Assembly: GCA_045628925.1 (NCBI GenBank)
Contig: JAZQQF010000151.1
Span: 1-21,409, forward strand
Origin: UBA1774 sp045628925
GTDB lineage: Bacteria; Bacillota; Clostridia; Oscillospirales; Oscillospiraceae
DNA length: 21,409 nucleotides
Direction: 5' to 3'
The position numbers and the translations under genes were made by a program. This document shows positions 13,903 to 21,409 of this stretch, one piece after another. The notes under the pieces are model-generated. The model was not told the origin of the DNA. It saw only the letters and a program-made list of their open reading frames with translations, and made no database searches. The first letter of the stretch is position 1, and every line of letters starts with the position of its first letter.

Positions 13903-14658
13903 ATGGTCATCGACGTTCGGGGCATCCCCGTTCACTATGAGGAATTCGGCAGCGGGCGCGAAACGGCGCTCATCCTGCAGGGCTGGGGCACCACCGCCGC
14001 CCTTTATCGGGATCTGGCCGCCCATCTGGGGCAGTATTTCCGCGTGCTCCTGCCGGAGCTGCCCGGCTTCGGGGAAACGCCGGAGCCGCAGGAACCCATG
14101 GATGCGCGGGACTATGCCGCCTTCGTGCTGGACTTTCTCCGCGCCCTCCGCGTGGAAAAAACGCATCTGCTGGGGCACAGTAACGGCGGGCGCATCATGC
14201 TGGTGCTGGCTTCGGAAGCGCGGGACATCGAGTTTGACAAGCTGGTGTTTCTGGATGCGGCGGGCGTCGTCGCCAGAAAGACCGCGAAAAAGAAGTGGAA
14301 GCAGTTCTGCTTCAAGCTGGGAAAGACCCTGCTGAAGCCCTTCCCCAAAGCGCTGGAGGCTTACCGGCAGAAGCACGGCAGCGCCGACTATCGGGCCGCC
14401 AGCCCGGTGATGCGGCAGACGCTGGTGAAGCTGGTGAACGAGGACCTGACGGGGCTGATGCCGCGCATCGCCCGGCCGAGCCTGCTGGTGTGGGGCACGG
14501 AGGACAAAGACACGCCGCTGTATATGGCAAAGGTATTCGAGGAGAATATCCCCGACGCGGGGCTGGTCACGGTGCCCGGCGCGGGGCATTATGCCTATCT
14601 GGAGCAGCCGGGCTTTGTGTTCCGGGTGCTGGATTCTTTCTTCGGTCATCTGAACTGA
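13903..14658 (+). CDS. Alpha/beta-fold hydrolase
   Basis: A 251-residue single-domain serine hydrolase, cytosolic (no signal peptide). The catalytic triad is visible: S93 in the elbow GHSNGG, D203 in GTEDKDTP and H229 in GAGHYAY; QGWG (26-29) supplies the oxyanion hole. The lid (about 120-185) is Lys-rich (ARKTAKKKWKQFCFKLGKTLLKP), suggesting an anionic partner or membrane contact; that is inference. GGAGG lies only four bases before the ATG. It is the first gene after a strong promoter, and the MurF-like ligase starts 15 bases after its stop, so the two are likely co-transcribed. Substrate unknown; context points to cell-wall or lipid-linked precursors, though a generic esterase is equally possible. 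Confidence 0.88.
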   Translation: MVIDVRGIPVHYEEFGSGRETALILQGWGTTAALYRDLAAHLGQYFRVLLPELPGFGETPEPQEPMDARDYAAFVLDFLRALRVEKTHLLGHSNGGRIMLVLASEARDIEFDKLVFLDAAGVVARKTAKKKWKQFCFKLGKTLLKPFPKALEAYRQKHGSADYRAASPVMRQTLVKLVNEDLTGLMPRIARPSLLVWGTEDKDTPLYMAKVFEENIPDAGLVTVPGAGHYAYLEQPGFVFRVLDSFFGHLN

Positions 14659-14673
14659 CGGGTGGTAACGATC

Positions 14674-16215
14674 ATGGGATACTGGTTCTACGGGGCGCTC
14701 TGCCTCGTCTATTTGGGCGTAGCCTTCCTCCTGTTCCGGAAGCACGCGCACATCTTTCAGCTGAACTCCTATAAACACAATGTGCAGGAAAAGTGGGCGC
14801 GGGACAATATCGAGCCGCTGATGCTGCGCACGGTGTGGGCGCTGGCGGCGGTCTTCCTCCTGCGGGAGCTGGGCAGCGTGTGGGGCAGCGTCGCGGCGGC
14901 GGTGCTGTTTGCCGTGGTGGGCCTGCTGAACAGACCTCAGCAGGCGAAAAAGCCGCTGGTCTTTACGGCGCGGGTGAAGCGCCTGCTGGCGACCTACGGC
15001 GTGATCCACCTGATCCCCATCCTCTTCGGCTTTTTCGCGCCGGACGGGGAGGCCTTCGGCGCGCTGCTCATGTCCTTCTGCCTTGTGGGCGCCCCGTGGC
15101 TCATCCTCGCGGCGGACAGTCTGAACAAGCCCATCGAGAAGTCCATCTCCAACGGCTACGTGAAGGACGCAAAGCGCATCCTCTCGGAGTGCCCGGATCT
15201 GAAGATCATCGGCGTCACGGGGTCCTACGGGAAGACCAGCGTCAAATTCTTCCTTGAAAAGCTCCTGAGCGTGCAATATAATACTTTGGTTACCCCCCTG
15301 AATTACAATACCACCCTCGGCGTGGTGCGCACCGTGCGGGAAAACCTGCGGGCGACCCATGAGGTCTTTGTCTGCGAGATGGGCGCACGGAACGTGGGGG
15401 ATATCAAAGAGATCTGCGACCTCGTGCATCCGCAGATGGGCGTCATCACCGCCATCGGCCCCCAGCATCTGGAGAGCTTCAAGAGTATTCAGAACGTCAT
15501 CAAGACGAAATTCGAGCTGGCGGATTCCCTCCCGGCGGAGGGCGTGTTCTTCGGCAATATGGACGATGACAACATCCGCGGCCGCAGGGTGAACGTGAAG
15601 ACCGTGGGCTACGGGACCCTTCGGGGCGACTATCGGGCGGAGAACATCGCCTGCGACGAGCATGGCCTGCGCTTCACCGTGCGGGGCGTGGAGTTTGAGA
15701 CGAAGCTGCTGGGGAAGCACAACGTGCAGAACCTCTGCGCCGCCATCGCGGTGGCGAATACGCTGGGCATCCCGCTGGAGAAGCTCCGCCAGCCCGTAAG
15801 GCAGCTGGAGGCGGTGGAGCATCGGCAGCAGCTGCGGGGCAGCGGGAACCGGCTCATCATCGATGACGCCTATAATTCCAACCCCGCCGGAGCGCTGGCG
15901 GCGCTGGAAACGCTGAGCCTGTTCGAGGGCCTGCGCATCCTCGTCACCCCCGGCATGGTGGAGCTGGGCGCGAAGCAGACCGAGCTGAACACCCAGTTCG
16001 GGCGCGACGCGGCCTCCCGCTGCGACTGGGCCGTGCTGGTGGGCAAAAAGCAGGCCGGGCCTATTCAGGCGGGGCTCATCGAGGCGGGCTTCCCGAAGGA
16101 GCGCATCCTTGTGAAGGATACCGTGCAGGAGGCTGTCGCCGCGGCGGACGCCATTGACGCGAACGGCGGTCGGAGAGTCATTTTATTGGAAAACGACCTG
16201 CCGGACAATTACTAA
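14674..16215 (+). CDS. Membrane-embedded MurF-like Mur ligase
   Basis: A 513-residue ATP-dependent ligase. Residues 1-~150 are mostly hydrophobic, with about five membrane segments, and replace the UDP-MurNAc-tripeptide-binding domain of ordinary MurF. The Mur ligase central domain follows: P-loop GVTGSYGKTS (180-189), TPLNYNTTLGV, EMGARNVGDI (from 235), a Lys in KTKFEL near 277-279 (carbamylated in Mur ligases) and HNVQN (349-353). The C-terminal domain has DDAYNSNP (397-404), TPGMVELG and the terminal ENDLPDNY. MurF joins D-Ala-D-Ala to UDP-MurNAc-tripeptide; Ddl, which makes that dipeptide, is encoded next. The ATG at 14674 has GGTGGT upstream and is preferred to a GTG 12 bases earlier. 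It could act on a different or membrane-bound acceptor. Confidence 0.88.
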   Translation: MGYWFYGALCLVYLGVAFLLFRKHAHIFQLNSYKHNVQEKWARDNIEPLMLRTVWALAAVFLLRELGSVWGSVAAAVLFAVVGLLNRPQQAKKPLVFTARVKRLLATYGVIHLIPILFGFFAPDGEAFGALLMSFCLVGAPWLILAADSLNKPIEKSISNGYVKDAKRILSECPDLKIIGVTGSYGKTSVKFFLEKLLSVQYNTLVTPLNYNTTLGVVRTVRENLRATHEVFVCEMGARNVGDIKEICDLVHPQMGVITAIGPQHLESFKSIQNVIKTKFELADSLPAEGVFFGNMDDDNIRGRRVNVKTVGYGTLRGDYRAENIACDEHGLRFTVRGVEFETKLLGKHNVQNLCAAIAVANTLGIPLEKLRQPVRQLEAVEHRQQLRGSGNRLIIDDAYNSNPAGALAALETLSLFEGLRILVTPGMVELGAKQTELNTQFGRDAASRCDWAVLVGKKQAGPIQAGLIEAGFPKERILVKDTVQEAVAAADAIDANGGRRVILLENDLPDNY

Positions 16216-16235
16216 TCATTTCAAAAACACGTTTC

Positions 16236-16259
16236 GGGCGATTCGTGGATCGCCCCTAC
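16236..16259. repeat. Short intergenic palindromic repeat (copy 3, single unit)
   Basis: GGGCGATTC-GT-GGATCGCCC followed by CTAC is the inverse complement of the GTAGG-type unit at 369-392 and 11966-11989, with one changed base. It lies in the 70-base gap between the MurF-like gene and ddl, so it would be transcribed within the operon as an mRNA hairpin. Confidence 0.65.
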
Positions 16260-16285
16260 GATCATTCGTTTCAGGAGGTGCATTT

Positions 16286-17455
16286 ATGAAGATCACCGTC
16301 GGCCTGTTTTTCGGAGGCAGCAGCGTGGAGCATGAGGTCTCCATCATCTCCGGTCTGCAGGCGCTGCACCATTTTAACACAGAGAAATACGAGGTCGTCC
16401 CCATCTACATCAGCCGGGATTCCGGGTTTTACACCGGCGAGGAGGCGGGGAAGATCGAGGCCTACAAGGATATTCCCGGTCTGCTGAAGCGCCTGACGAA
16501 GGTACAGATTTCCCGGGAAAACGACCGGGTCGTGCTGACCGCGCCGGGCTTCATGGGGAAACCGAAGATCCTGCATACGCTGGACGTGGCCTTCCCCGTG
16601 GTGCATGGCACCAACGTGGAGGACGGGGCGCTGCAGGGCTATTTCCGCACGCTGGGCCTGCCCTTCGCCGGATCCGACGTGCTGGCCTCCGCCGTGGGCA
16701 TGGATAAATTTACCCAGAAGCTCCTGTATGCCGCCGCGGGCCTGCCCGTGGTGCCGGGGGAGAAGCTGGCCGCCGAGGAGGACCGGGCCGTCTGCTGCGC
16801 CCGCATCGCGCAGACGCTGGGCTTCCCGGTCATCGTGAAGCCGCTGGACCTTGGCTCCAGCGTGGGCATCCGGCTGGCAAAGAACCCGGAGGAGCTGCCC
16901 GAAGCGCTGGATTACGCATTTTCCTTCACGAATACCGTGCTGGCGGAAAAGGCCGTCAGCCCCCTGCGGGAGCTGAACGTGAGTGTTCTGGGCGACCGGG
17001 AGAGCGCGAGAGCCAGCGAGGTGGAGGAACCCGTCATGGGCGACGAGATCCTCTCCTACCGGGATAAATACGAAGGCGGCGGCAAGAACAGTAAGGGCAT
17101 GAGCGGCCTCAAACGGAAGCTCCCCGCGCCCATCGCCCCCGAGCTGCGGGAGCAGGTGCGGCAGATGGCGGTCCATGCCTTCCGGGCGCTGGGCTGCGCG
17201 GGCGTGGCCCGCATCGACTTCCTGCTGAACGGCGAAACGGGCGAGGTCTTTGTGAACGAGGTGAACACGATCCCCGGATCCCTGTCCTTCTACCTGTGGG
17301 AGCCGCTGGGCGTTCCTTATGCGCAGCTGCTGGACGAGATGGTGTCGCTGGCCTTGAAGCGGGAGCGGCAGCGCGCCGGGTTCCATACCTCCATCGACAC
17401 GGGCATTCTGCAGAACTTCTCCGGTGCGAAGGGCGCGAAGGGTGCGAAAGGTTAG
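16286..17455 (+). CDS. ddl: D-alanine--D-alanine ligase
   Basis: A 389-residue ATP-grasp enzyme that joins two D-alanines for peptidoglycan precursors in the cytosol. Seen: FFGGSSVEHEVSIISG (8-23, E15 binds the first D-Ala), VVHGTNVEDGALQGYF (105-120), the ATP-binding VKPLDLGSSVGI (184-195), the omega loop SYRDKYEGGGKNSKGM (257-272), and the Mg-binding FVNEVNTIPGS (322-332). Tyr262 sits where D-Ala-D-Ala ligases carry Tyr and D-Ala-D-Lac ligases carry Phe, so a normal dipeptide product is expected. The ATG has AGGAGG seven bases upstream. The C-terminus ends in three AKG units encoded by a 9-bp tandem repeat, an odd tail beyond the usual fold. Upstream lies the MurF-like ligase that would use the product. 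Confidence 0.95.
   Translation: MKITVGLFFGGSSVEHEVSIISGLQALHHFNTEKYEVVPIYISRDSGFYTGEEAGKIEAYKDIPGLLKRLTKVQISRENDRVVLTAPGFMGKPKILHTLDVAFPVVHGTNVEDGALQGYFRTLGLPFAGSDVLASAVGMDKFTQKLLYAAAGLPVVPGEKLAAEEDRAVCCARIAQTLGFPVIVKPLDLGSSVGIRLAKNPEELPEALDYAFSFTNTVLAEKAVSPLRELNVSVLGDRESARASEVEEPVMGDEILSYRDKYEGGGKNSKGMSGLKRKLPAPIAPELREQVRQMAVHAFRALGCAGVARIDFLLNGETGEVFVNEVNTIPGSLSFYLWEPLGVPYAQLLDEMVSLALKRERQRAGFHTSIDTGILQNFSGAKGAKGAKG
17423..17449 (+). repeat. 9-bp tandem repeat at the 3' end of ddl
   Basis: Three direct copies of GGYGCGAAR (GGTGCGAAG, GGCGCGAAG, GGTGCGAAA) encode G-A-K units just before the final Gly and stop codon. Confidence 0.75.
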
Positions 17456-17513
17456 TCTTCGCAGCTGACCCCCTGACGAAAATCACCCCTCACATCAGAA
17501 AGGATTGGATATC

Positions 17514-18614
17514 ATGATCGAATTTGAAGAATATAAAGTAAAGCTCAACAACCTGAAGCCCCAGTTCGATACCATCAGGGACGGCATGAAGCTGGACGCC
17601 GCCCGAGAGGAGATCAAGGAGCTGGAGGCGCGCACCGCGGCGGACGGGTTCTGGAACGACGTGGACAATGCGCAGAAGGTGCAGATGCAGATGAAGCGTC
17701 TGCAGGATAAGTGCGATACCTTCGATAAGCTCCTGCAGCAGTGGGAGGATCTGTATGCCCTCTGCGATATGGCGCTGGAGGAGAACGACGACAGCCTGCT
17801 GGAAGAGGTCACCGCCGAGTTCGACGCTTTCAGCGAAAAGCTGGAAGCCACCCGCCTGAGCACCCTGCTCACCGGCGAATATGACGCGAACAACGCCATC
17901 CTCACCTTCCATGCGGGCGCGGGCGGCACCGAGGCCATGGACTGGAACGGGATGCTCTACCGGATGTATACCCGCTGGGCCGAGCGGCACGGTTATACCT
18001 ATAAGCTGCTGGACTGGCTGGACGGGGACTCTGCCGGCGTGAAGTCCGCCACCATCAAGATCGAAGGCGAGCACGCCTACGGATATCTGAAGAGCGAGCA
18101 CGGCGTGCATCGCCTCGTGCGCATCAGCCCCTTCGACGCTTCCGGCCGCCGGCAGACCTCCTTCGCCGCGCTGGAGGTCATGCCGGAGATCACCGACACC
18201 AGCGAGATCGAGCTGCGGGATGAGGACATCAAGATGGACGTGTTCCGTTCCTCCGGCGCGGGCGGCCAGAAGGTCAACAAGACCTCCTCCGCCGTGCGTC
18301 TGACCCATATCCCCACGGGCATCGTGGTCTCCAGTCAGGTGGAGCGCTCCCATTTCCAGAACCTTGAAAACTGCCGCGAAATGCTCCGCGCCAAGCTGGC
18401 GGAGATCAAGGAGCGGGAGCATCTGGAAAAGATCGAGGATATCAAGGGCGTGCAGATGAAGATCGAATGGGGCAGCCAGATCCGCTCCTACGTGTTCATG
18501 CCCTATACCCTTGCCAAGGACCACCGCACCGGCTTTGAGAACGGCAACATCAACAACGTGATGGACGGCGATATCGACGGGTTCATCAACGCCTTCCTCA
18601 GCGCGAAGGCATAA
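17514..18614 (+). CDS. prfB: Peptide chain release factor 2
   Basis: A 366-residue class I release factor that recognises UGA/UAA stop codons. The stop-codon anticodon motif SPF is at 205-207 (RISPFDASGRRQTSF) and the peptidyl-hydrolysis GGQ is at 250-252. A long coiled-coil N-terminal domain precedes them. Unlike E. coli and many Firmicutes prfB genes, the N-terminal region is open in a single frame: codons for DTIRDGMKLDAAREE run through the place where the programmed +1 frameshift (CTT TGA) normally sits, so the autoregulatory slip is absent. The ATG 17514 is chosen over a TTG at 17505 because AAAGGA ends nine bases before it. The gene follows ddl by 58 bases, and DUF554 follows after three. 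Confidence 0.96.
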   Translation: MIEFEEYKVKLNNLKPQFDTIRDGMKLDAAREEIKELEARTAADGFWNDVDNAQKVQMQMKRLQDKCDTFDKLLQQWEDLYALCDMALEENDDSLLEEVTAEFDAFSEKLEATRLSTLLTGEYDANNAILTFHAGAGGTEAMDWNGMLYRMYTRWAERHGYTYKLLDWLDGDSAGVKSATIKIEGEHAYGYLKSEHGVHRLVRISPFDASGRRQTSFAALEVMPEITDTSEIELRDEDIKMDVFRSSGAGGQKVNKTSSAVRLTHIPTGIVVSSQVERSHFQNLENCREMLRAKLAEIKEREHLEKIEDIKGVQMKIEWGSQIRSYVFMPYTLAKDHRTGFENGNINNVMDGDIDGFINAFLSAKA

Positions 18615-18617
18615 GCC

Positions 18618-19301
18618 ATGCTGGGCACGATCGTCAACGCCCTCGCCGCCGTGGTGGGCGGACTATTGGGCGCGCTGTTAAAGAAGGGCATTCCGGAAAG
18701 GGTCGAGAAGCTGGTGCAGACCGGGCTTGCTCTCTGCGTGTTCTTCATCGGCGTGAAGGGCTCCCTCAGCGGCACGAATACGCTGCTGTGCGTCCTCGCC
18801 ATGGTCATCGGCGCGGTCATCGGCGCGCTGCTGGATATCGACAGGCAGTTCAACCGTCTGGGCGACTGGACGCAGGCGAAGCTCACGAAAAATTCCGGCG
18901 GCGACAGTACCATCGCCGAAGGCATGGTCACCGCCAGCCTCATGTTCTGCGTGGGCAGCATGGCGGTGGTGGGTTCGCTGCAGAGCGGCCTCACCGGCGA
19001 CCATTCCACCATTTATACGAAATCCCTGCTGGACTTTGTTTCCGCCATCATCTTCGGCTCCACCCTCGGCTGGGGCGTGAGCCTGAGCGCGATCTTCGTG
19101 TTCGTCTATCAGGGCGCCATCGTCCTGCTTGCGAAGTGGGTAGCGCCCATCCTGAGCGACTATGCCGTGGCGGAGATGAGCTGCGTGGGCAGCCTGCTCA
19201 TCGTGGCGCTGGGGCTGAATATGCTGGGGCTGACGAAGATCAAGGTCTCCAATCTGCTCCCGGCCATGTTCCTGCCGCTGGTGCTCTGCCTGTTCATGTG
19301 A
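18618..19301 (+). CDS. DUF554-family membrane protein
   Basis: A 227-residue polytopic membrane protein with about six or seven hydrophobic segments. The family pattern is clear: N-terminal GTIVNALAAVVGGLLGALLKKG, central MFCVGSMAVVGSLQSGLTGDHSTIYTKSLLD, the GWGVSLSAIFVFVYQG segment and the C-terminal LGLNMLGLTKIKVSNLLPAM. The biochemical function of DUF554 (YdfK-like) is unknown; transport is commonly assumed from topology only. The ATG starts three bases after the prfB stop, with its weak ribosome site (GAAGG) inside the end of prfB, which suggests translational coupling. Confidence 0.9.
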   Translation: MLGTIVNALAAVVGGLLGALLKKGIPERVEKLVQTGLALCVFFIGVKGSLSGTNTLLCVLAMVIGAVIGALLDIDRQFNRLGDWTQAKLTKNSGGDSTIAEGMVTASLMFCVGSMAVVGSLQSGLTGDHSTIYTKSLLDFVSAIIFGSTLGWGVSLSAIFVFVYQGAIVLLAKWVAPILSDYAVAEMSCVGSLLIVALGLNMLGLTKIKVSNLLPAMFLPLVLCLFM

Positions 19302-19346
19302 ATTTTCCACTTAACACTTATCTATAGAATGCAAAGGTGACAGCGA

Positions 19347-20840
19347 ATGAAGTACGAAGTCGGCTTTGACAATGAAAAATACCTGCAGACCCAGTCGGAG
19401 CATATCCGCAGGCGTATCGGTCAGTTCGGCGGAAAGCTGTATCTGGAGTTCGGCGGCAAGCTCTTTGACGATAATCATGCCTCCCGCGTGCTGCCGGGCT
19501 TCGAGCCGGACAGCAAGGTGAAGATGCTCCTGACCATGAAGGAGCAGGCGGAGATCGTCATGGTCATCTCCGCGGGCGACATCGAGAAGAACAAGGTGCG
19601 AGGCGATCTGGGCATTACCTACGATCTGGATCTGCTGCGCCTGATCGACGCGTTCCGGGGCATCGGCCTCTACGTGGGCAGCGTGGTCATCACCCACTTT
19701 GACCAGCACGCCGCCGCGGGCGAGGCCTTCCAGAAGCGGCTGGAATCGCTGGGCCTGCGGGTCTACCGGCACTACGCCATTCCCAATTACCCCTACGACG
19801 TGGAGTATATCTGCTCGGAGGAGGGCTTCGGGAAAAACGACTTCGTGGAGACGGAGCGGCCCCTCGTGGTGGTCACGGCGCCCGGCCCCGGCAGCGGCAA
19901 GATGGCCACCTGCCTGAGCCAGCTCTACCATGAGCATAAGCGGGGCGTGGACGCGGGCTATGCCAAGTTCGAGACCTTCCCCATCTGGGACCTGCCGCTG
20001 AAGCACCCGGTCAATCTGGCCTATGAGGCCGCCACCACCGACCTGAACGACGTGAACATGATTGACCCCTTCCATCTGGAAGCCTACGGGAAGACTGCCG
20101 TCAATTACAACCGGGACGTGGAGATCTATCCGCTCCTGCGCACCATCTTCGAGCGCATCTTCGGCACCTGCCCCTATAAATCCCCCACGGACATGGGCGT
20201 GAACATGGCGGGCAGCTGCATCATCGACGACGACGCCGTCATCCACGCGGCCAACAAGGAGATCGTCCGCCGCTGGTTCGACGCGGCCTCCGCCTTCCGC
20301 AAGGGGAACGTGGACCGCAGCGTGGTGACGAAAAACGAATCCATCATGAAGCAGGCCGGGCAGAAGGCGGAGAACCGGAAGGTGGCCATCGCCGCCCGGG
20401 CAAAGGCGGAGGAGACCGGCGAGCCTGCCGCCGCCATGGAGCTGTGCAACGGGCAGGTCATCACCGGAAAGACCTCCCGGCTGCTGGGCGCCTCCAGTGC
20501 GCTGCTGCTGAACGCGCTGAAGGTCCTTGCGGGTATCCCCGATGACCGGCACCTGATCAGCCCCAGCGTCATCGAGCCCATCCAGCGCCTGAAGGTGGAT
20601 CTGCTGGGCGGCTCCAATCCCCGGCTCCACACGGACGAGGTGCTGATCGCCCTGTCCGTCTGCGCCGTCACCGATCCGGATGCGGCGAAGGCCATGGCGC
20701 AGCTGCCCAATCTGAAGCACACGGAAGTCCATTCCACCGTTCTGCTGAGTCAGGTGGATGAAAGTACCTTTAAAAAGCTGGGCGCAAATTTCACCTGCGA
20801 CCCGGTCTATCAGTCGAAAAAGCTGTATCACAGGGGGTAA
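19347..20840 (+). CDS. DUF1846-family protein
   Basis: A 497-residue soluble protein matching the DUF1846 family, widespread in Firmicutes and of unknown function. Characteristic stretches include FDNEKYLQTQSEHIRRRI near the start, DLGITYDLDLLRLIDAFRG (87-105), a glycine-rich nucleotide-binding-like loop TAPGPGSGKMATCLSQLYH (177-195), and LGGSNPRLHTDEVLIALSVCAV toward the end. The loop resembles a P-loop but does not fit the classic GxxxxGK[ST] pattern, so ATP use is not established. AAAGGTG lies seven bases before the ATG. The gene sits 45 bases after DUF554 and only five bases before pncB, whose ribosome site overlaps its stop codon, so at least the pncB link is translational. Confidence 0.92.
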   Translation: MKYEVGFDNEKYLQTQSEHIRRRIGQFGGKLYLEFGGKLFDDNHASRVLPGFEPDSKVKMLLTMKEQAEIVMVISAGDIEKNKVRGDLGITYDLDLLRLIDAFRGIGLYVGSVVITHFDQHAAAGEAFQKRLESLGLRVYRHYAIPNYPYDVEYICSEEGFGKNDFVETERPLVVVTAPGPGSGKMATCLSQLYHEHKRGVDAGYAKFETFPIWDLPLKHPVNLAYEAATTDLNDVNMIDPFHLEAYGKTAVNYNRDVEIYPLLRTIFERIFGTCPYKSPTDMGVNMAGSCIIDDDAVIHAANKEIVRRWFDAASAFRKGNVDRSVVTKNESIMKQAGQKAENRKVAIAARAKAEETGEPAAAMELCNGQVITGKTSRLLGASSALLLNALKVLAGIPDDRHLISPSVIEPIQRLKVDLLGGSNPRLHTDEVLIALSVCAVTDPDAAKAMAQLPNLKHTEVHSTVLLSQVDESTFKKLGANFTCDPVYQSKKLYHRG

Positions 20841-20845
20841 GAGAA

Positions 20846-21409
20846 ATGACGGATCTGAATTACACGATGCTGTTCGATTTTTACGAACTGACCATGGGCA
20901 ACGGCTATTTCAAGAGCGGGATGTATGAGAAGCAGTGCTATTTCGACGTGTTCTTCCGCAAGGTGCCCGACGGGGGCGGCTTCGCCATCGCCGCCGGTCT
21001 GGATCAGATCATCGACTATATCCAGAACCTGCACTTCGACAAGCGGGATATCGAATACCTCCGCAGCAAGGGCTGCTTTGATGAGCAGTTCCTCCGCTGG
21101 CGGAAATACTTCCGCTCCTCCGGCGATATCTGGGCCGTGCCGGAGGGAACGCCCGTGTTCCCCGGCGAGCCGGTCATCACCGTGCGCGCCCCCGCCGTGG
21201 AAGCTCAGCTCATCGAGACCTATCTGCTGCTGCAGTTCAACCATCAGTCCCTCATCGCCACCAAGGCCAACCGCGTGGTCCGCGCCGCGCAGGGGCGGAC
21301 GGTGCTGGAGTTCGGCTCCCGCCGGGCGCAGGGCGCGGACGCGGCGATCCTCGGCGCCCGGGCTGCGTTCATCGGCGGCTGCGCCGGAACGGCCTGCGCA
21401 CTGACCGAC
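20846..21409 (+). CDS. pncB: Nicotinate phosphoribosyltransferase (partial, cut by window end)
   Basis: The first 188 codons of an enzyme that converts nicotinate, PRPP and ATP into nicotinate mononucleotide, the entry step of the Preiss-Handler NAD salvage path. Family blocks are clear: LFDFYELTMGNGYF (9-22), FFRKVPDGGGFAIAAGL (36-52), LLLQFNHQSLIATKANRVV (127-145), EFGSRRAQGADAAILGARAAF (155-175) and the start of the GGCAGTACALTD motif at the window edge. About 280-300 residues should follow beyond the window. The ATG has AGGGGG eight bases upstream, overlapping the DUF1846 stop codon. Confidence 0.94.
   Translation, partial: MTDLNYTMLFDFYELTMGNGYFKSGMYEKQCYFDVFFRKVPDGGGFAIAAGLDQIIDYIQNLHFDKRDIEYLRSKGCFDEQFLRWRKYFRSSGDIWAVPEGTPVFPGEPVITVRAPAVEAQLIETYLLLQFNHQSLIATKANRVVRAAQGRTVLEFGSRRAQGADAAILGARAAFIGGCAGTACALTD

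Noticed and set aside
13690..15822. 710-codon open frame on the minus strand opposite the hydrolase and MurF-like genes
   Set aside because: Antisense shadow; it also crosses the divergent promoter region, and its sequence is His/Gln/Arg-rich without motifs.
16154..16285. Longer Ddl start reaching back into the MurF-like gene
   Set aside because: It would translate through the palindromic repeat; the ATG at 16286 has AGGAGG and begins with the conserved Ddl N-terminus MKITVGLFFGG.
19302..19346. Possible promoter (CTATAGAAT) before DUF1846
   Set aside because: No acceptable -35 at 16-18 bases; the gene is likely transcribed from upstream.
19311..20831. 506-codon open frame on the minus strand opposite DUF1846
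   Set aside because: Mirror of a conserved family protein; no ribosome site and no domain features.

Overview
The window reads as chromosomal DNA from a GC-rich gut-type Clostridia, most like Oscillospiraceae/Ruminococcaceae. This is inferred from strong AGGAGG-type ribosome sites, short intergenic regions, a BspA-type leucine-rich surface protein, a dockerin protein, an AGCS symporter, and a conserved prfB-DUF554-DUF1846-pncB run. No tRNA, rRNA, CRISPR array, transposase or phage gene was seen.

Layout. Positions 1-208 hold the 3' end of a probable THEP1-like NTPase with its own terminator. From 461 to 9876 all genes are on the minus strand: a BspA-like LRR protein, an AGCS amino-acid symporter, a DUF819 membrane protein, an O-antigen-ligase-type polymerase with a GT4 glycosyltransferase (a two-gene polysaccharide operon), and a beta-helix/dockerin protein. 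Both surface-protein genes lack a signal peptide, a ribosome site and a promoter, so they look 5'-truncated. At 10032-11957 (plus) lies an old-yellow-enzyme-type FMN/4Fe-4S/FAD reductase. At 12135-13687 (minus) a short DtxR-family regulator is followed by a CDF metal exporter. From 13903 to the end (plus) there is a co-directional run: alpha/beta hydrolase, membrane-embedded MurF-like ligase, D-Ala-D-Ala ligase, release factor 2, DUF554, DUF1846 and nicotinate phosphoribosyltransferase (cut by the window end).

How they work together. The hydrolase, MurF-like ligase and Ddl form a plausible peptidoglycan D-Ala-D-Ala module. The DtxR regulator probably controls the CDF exporter. GT4 and the Wzy-like polymerase should build a cell-surface polysaccharide. 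Short palindromic repeats with the core GGGCGATTC/GAATCGCCC or GGGCGCATC/GATGCGCCC are scattered in three intergenic gaps. The best candidates for something undescribed are the membrane-embedded MurF paralogue beside Ddl, the regulator/exporter pair with mixed iron-like and manganese-like signatures, and the two promoterless surface genes that begin next to orphan hairpins.
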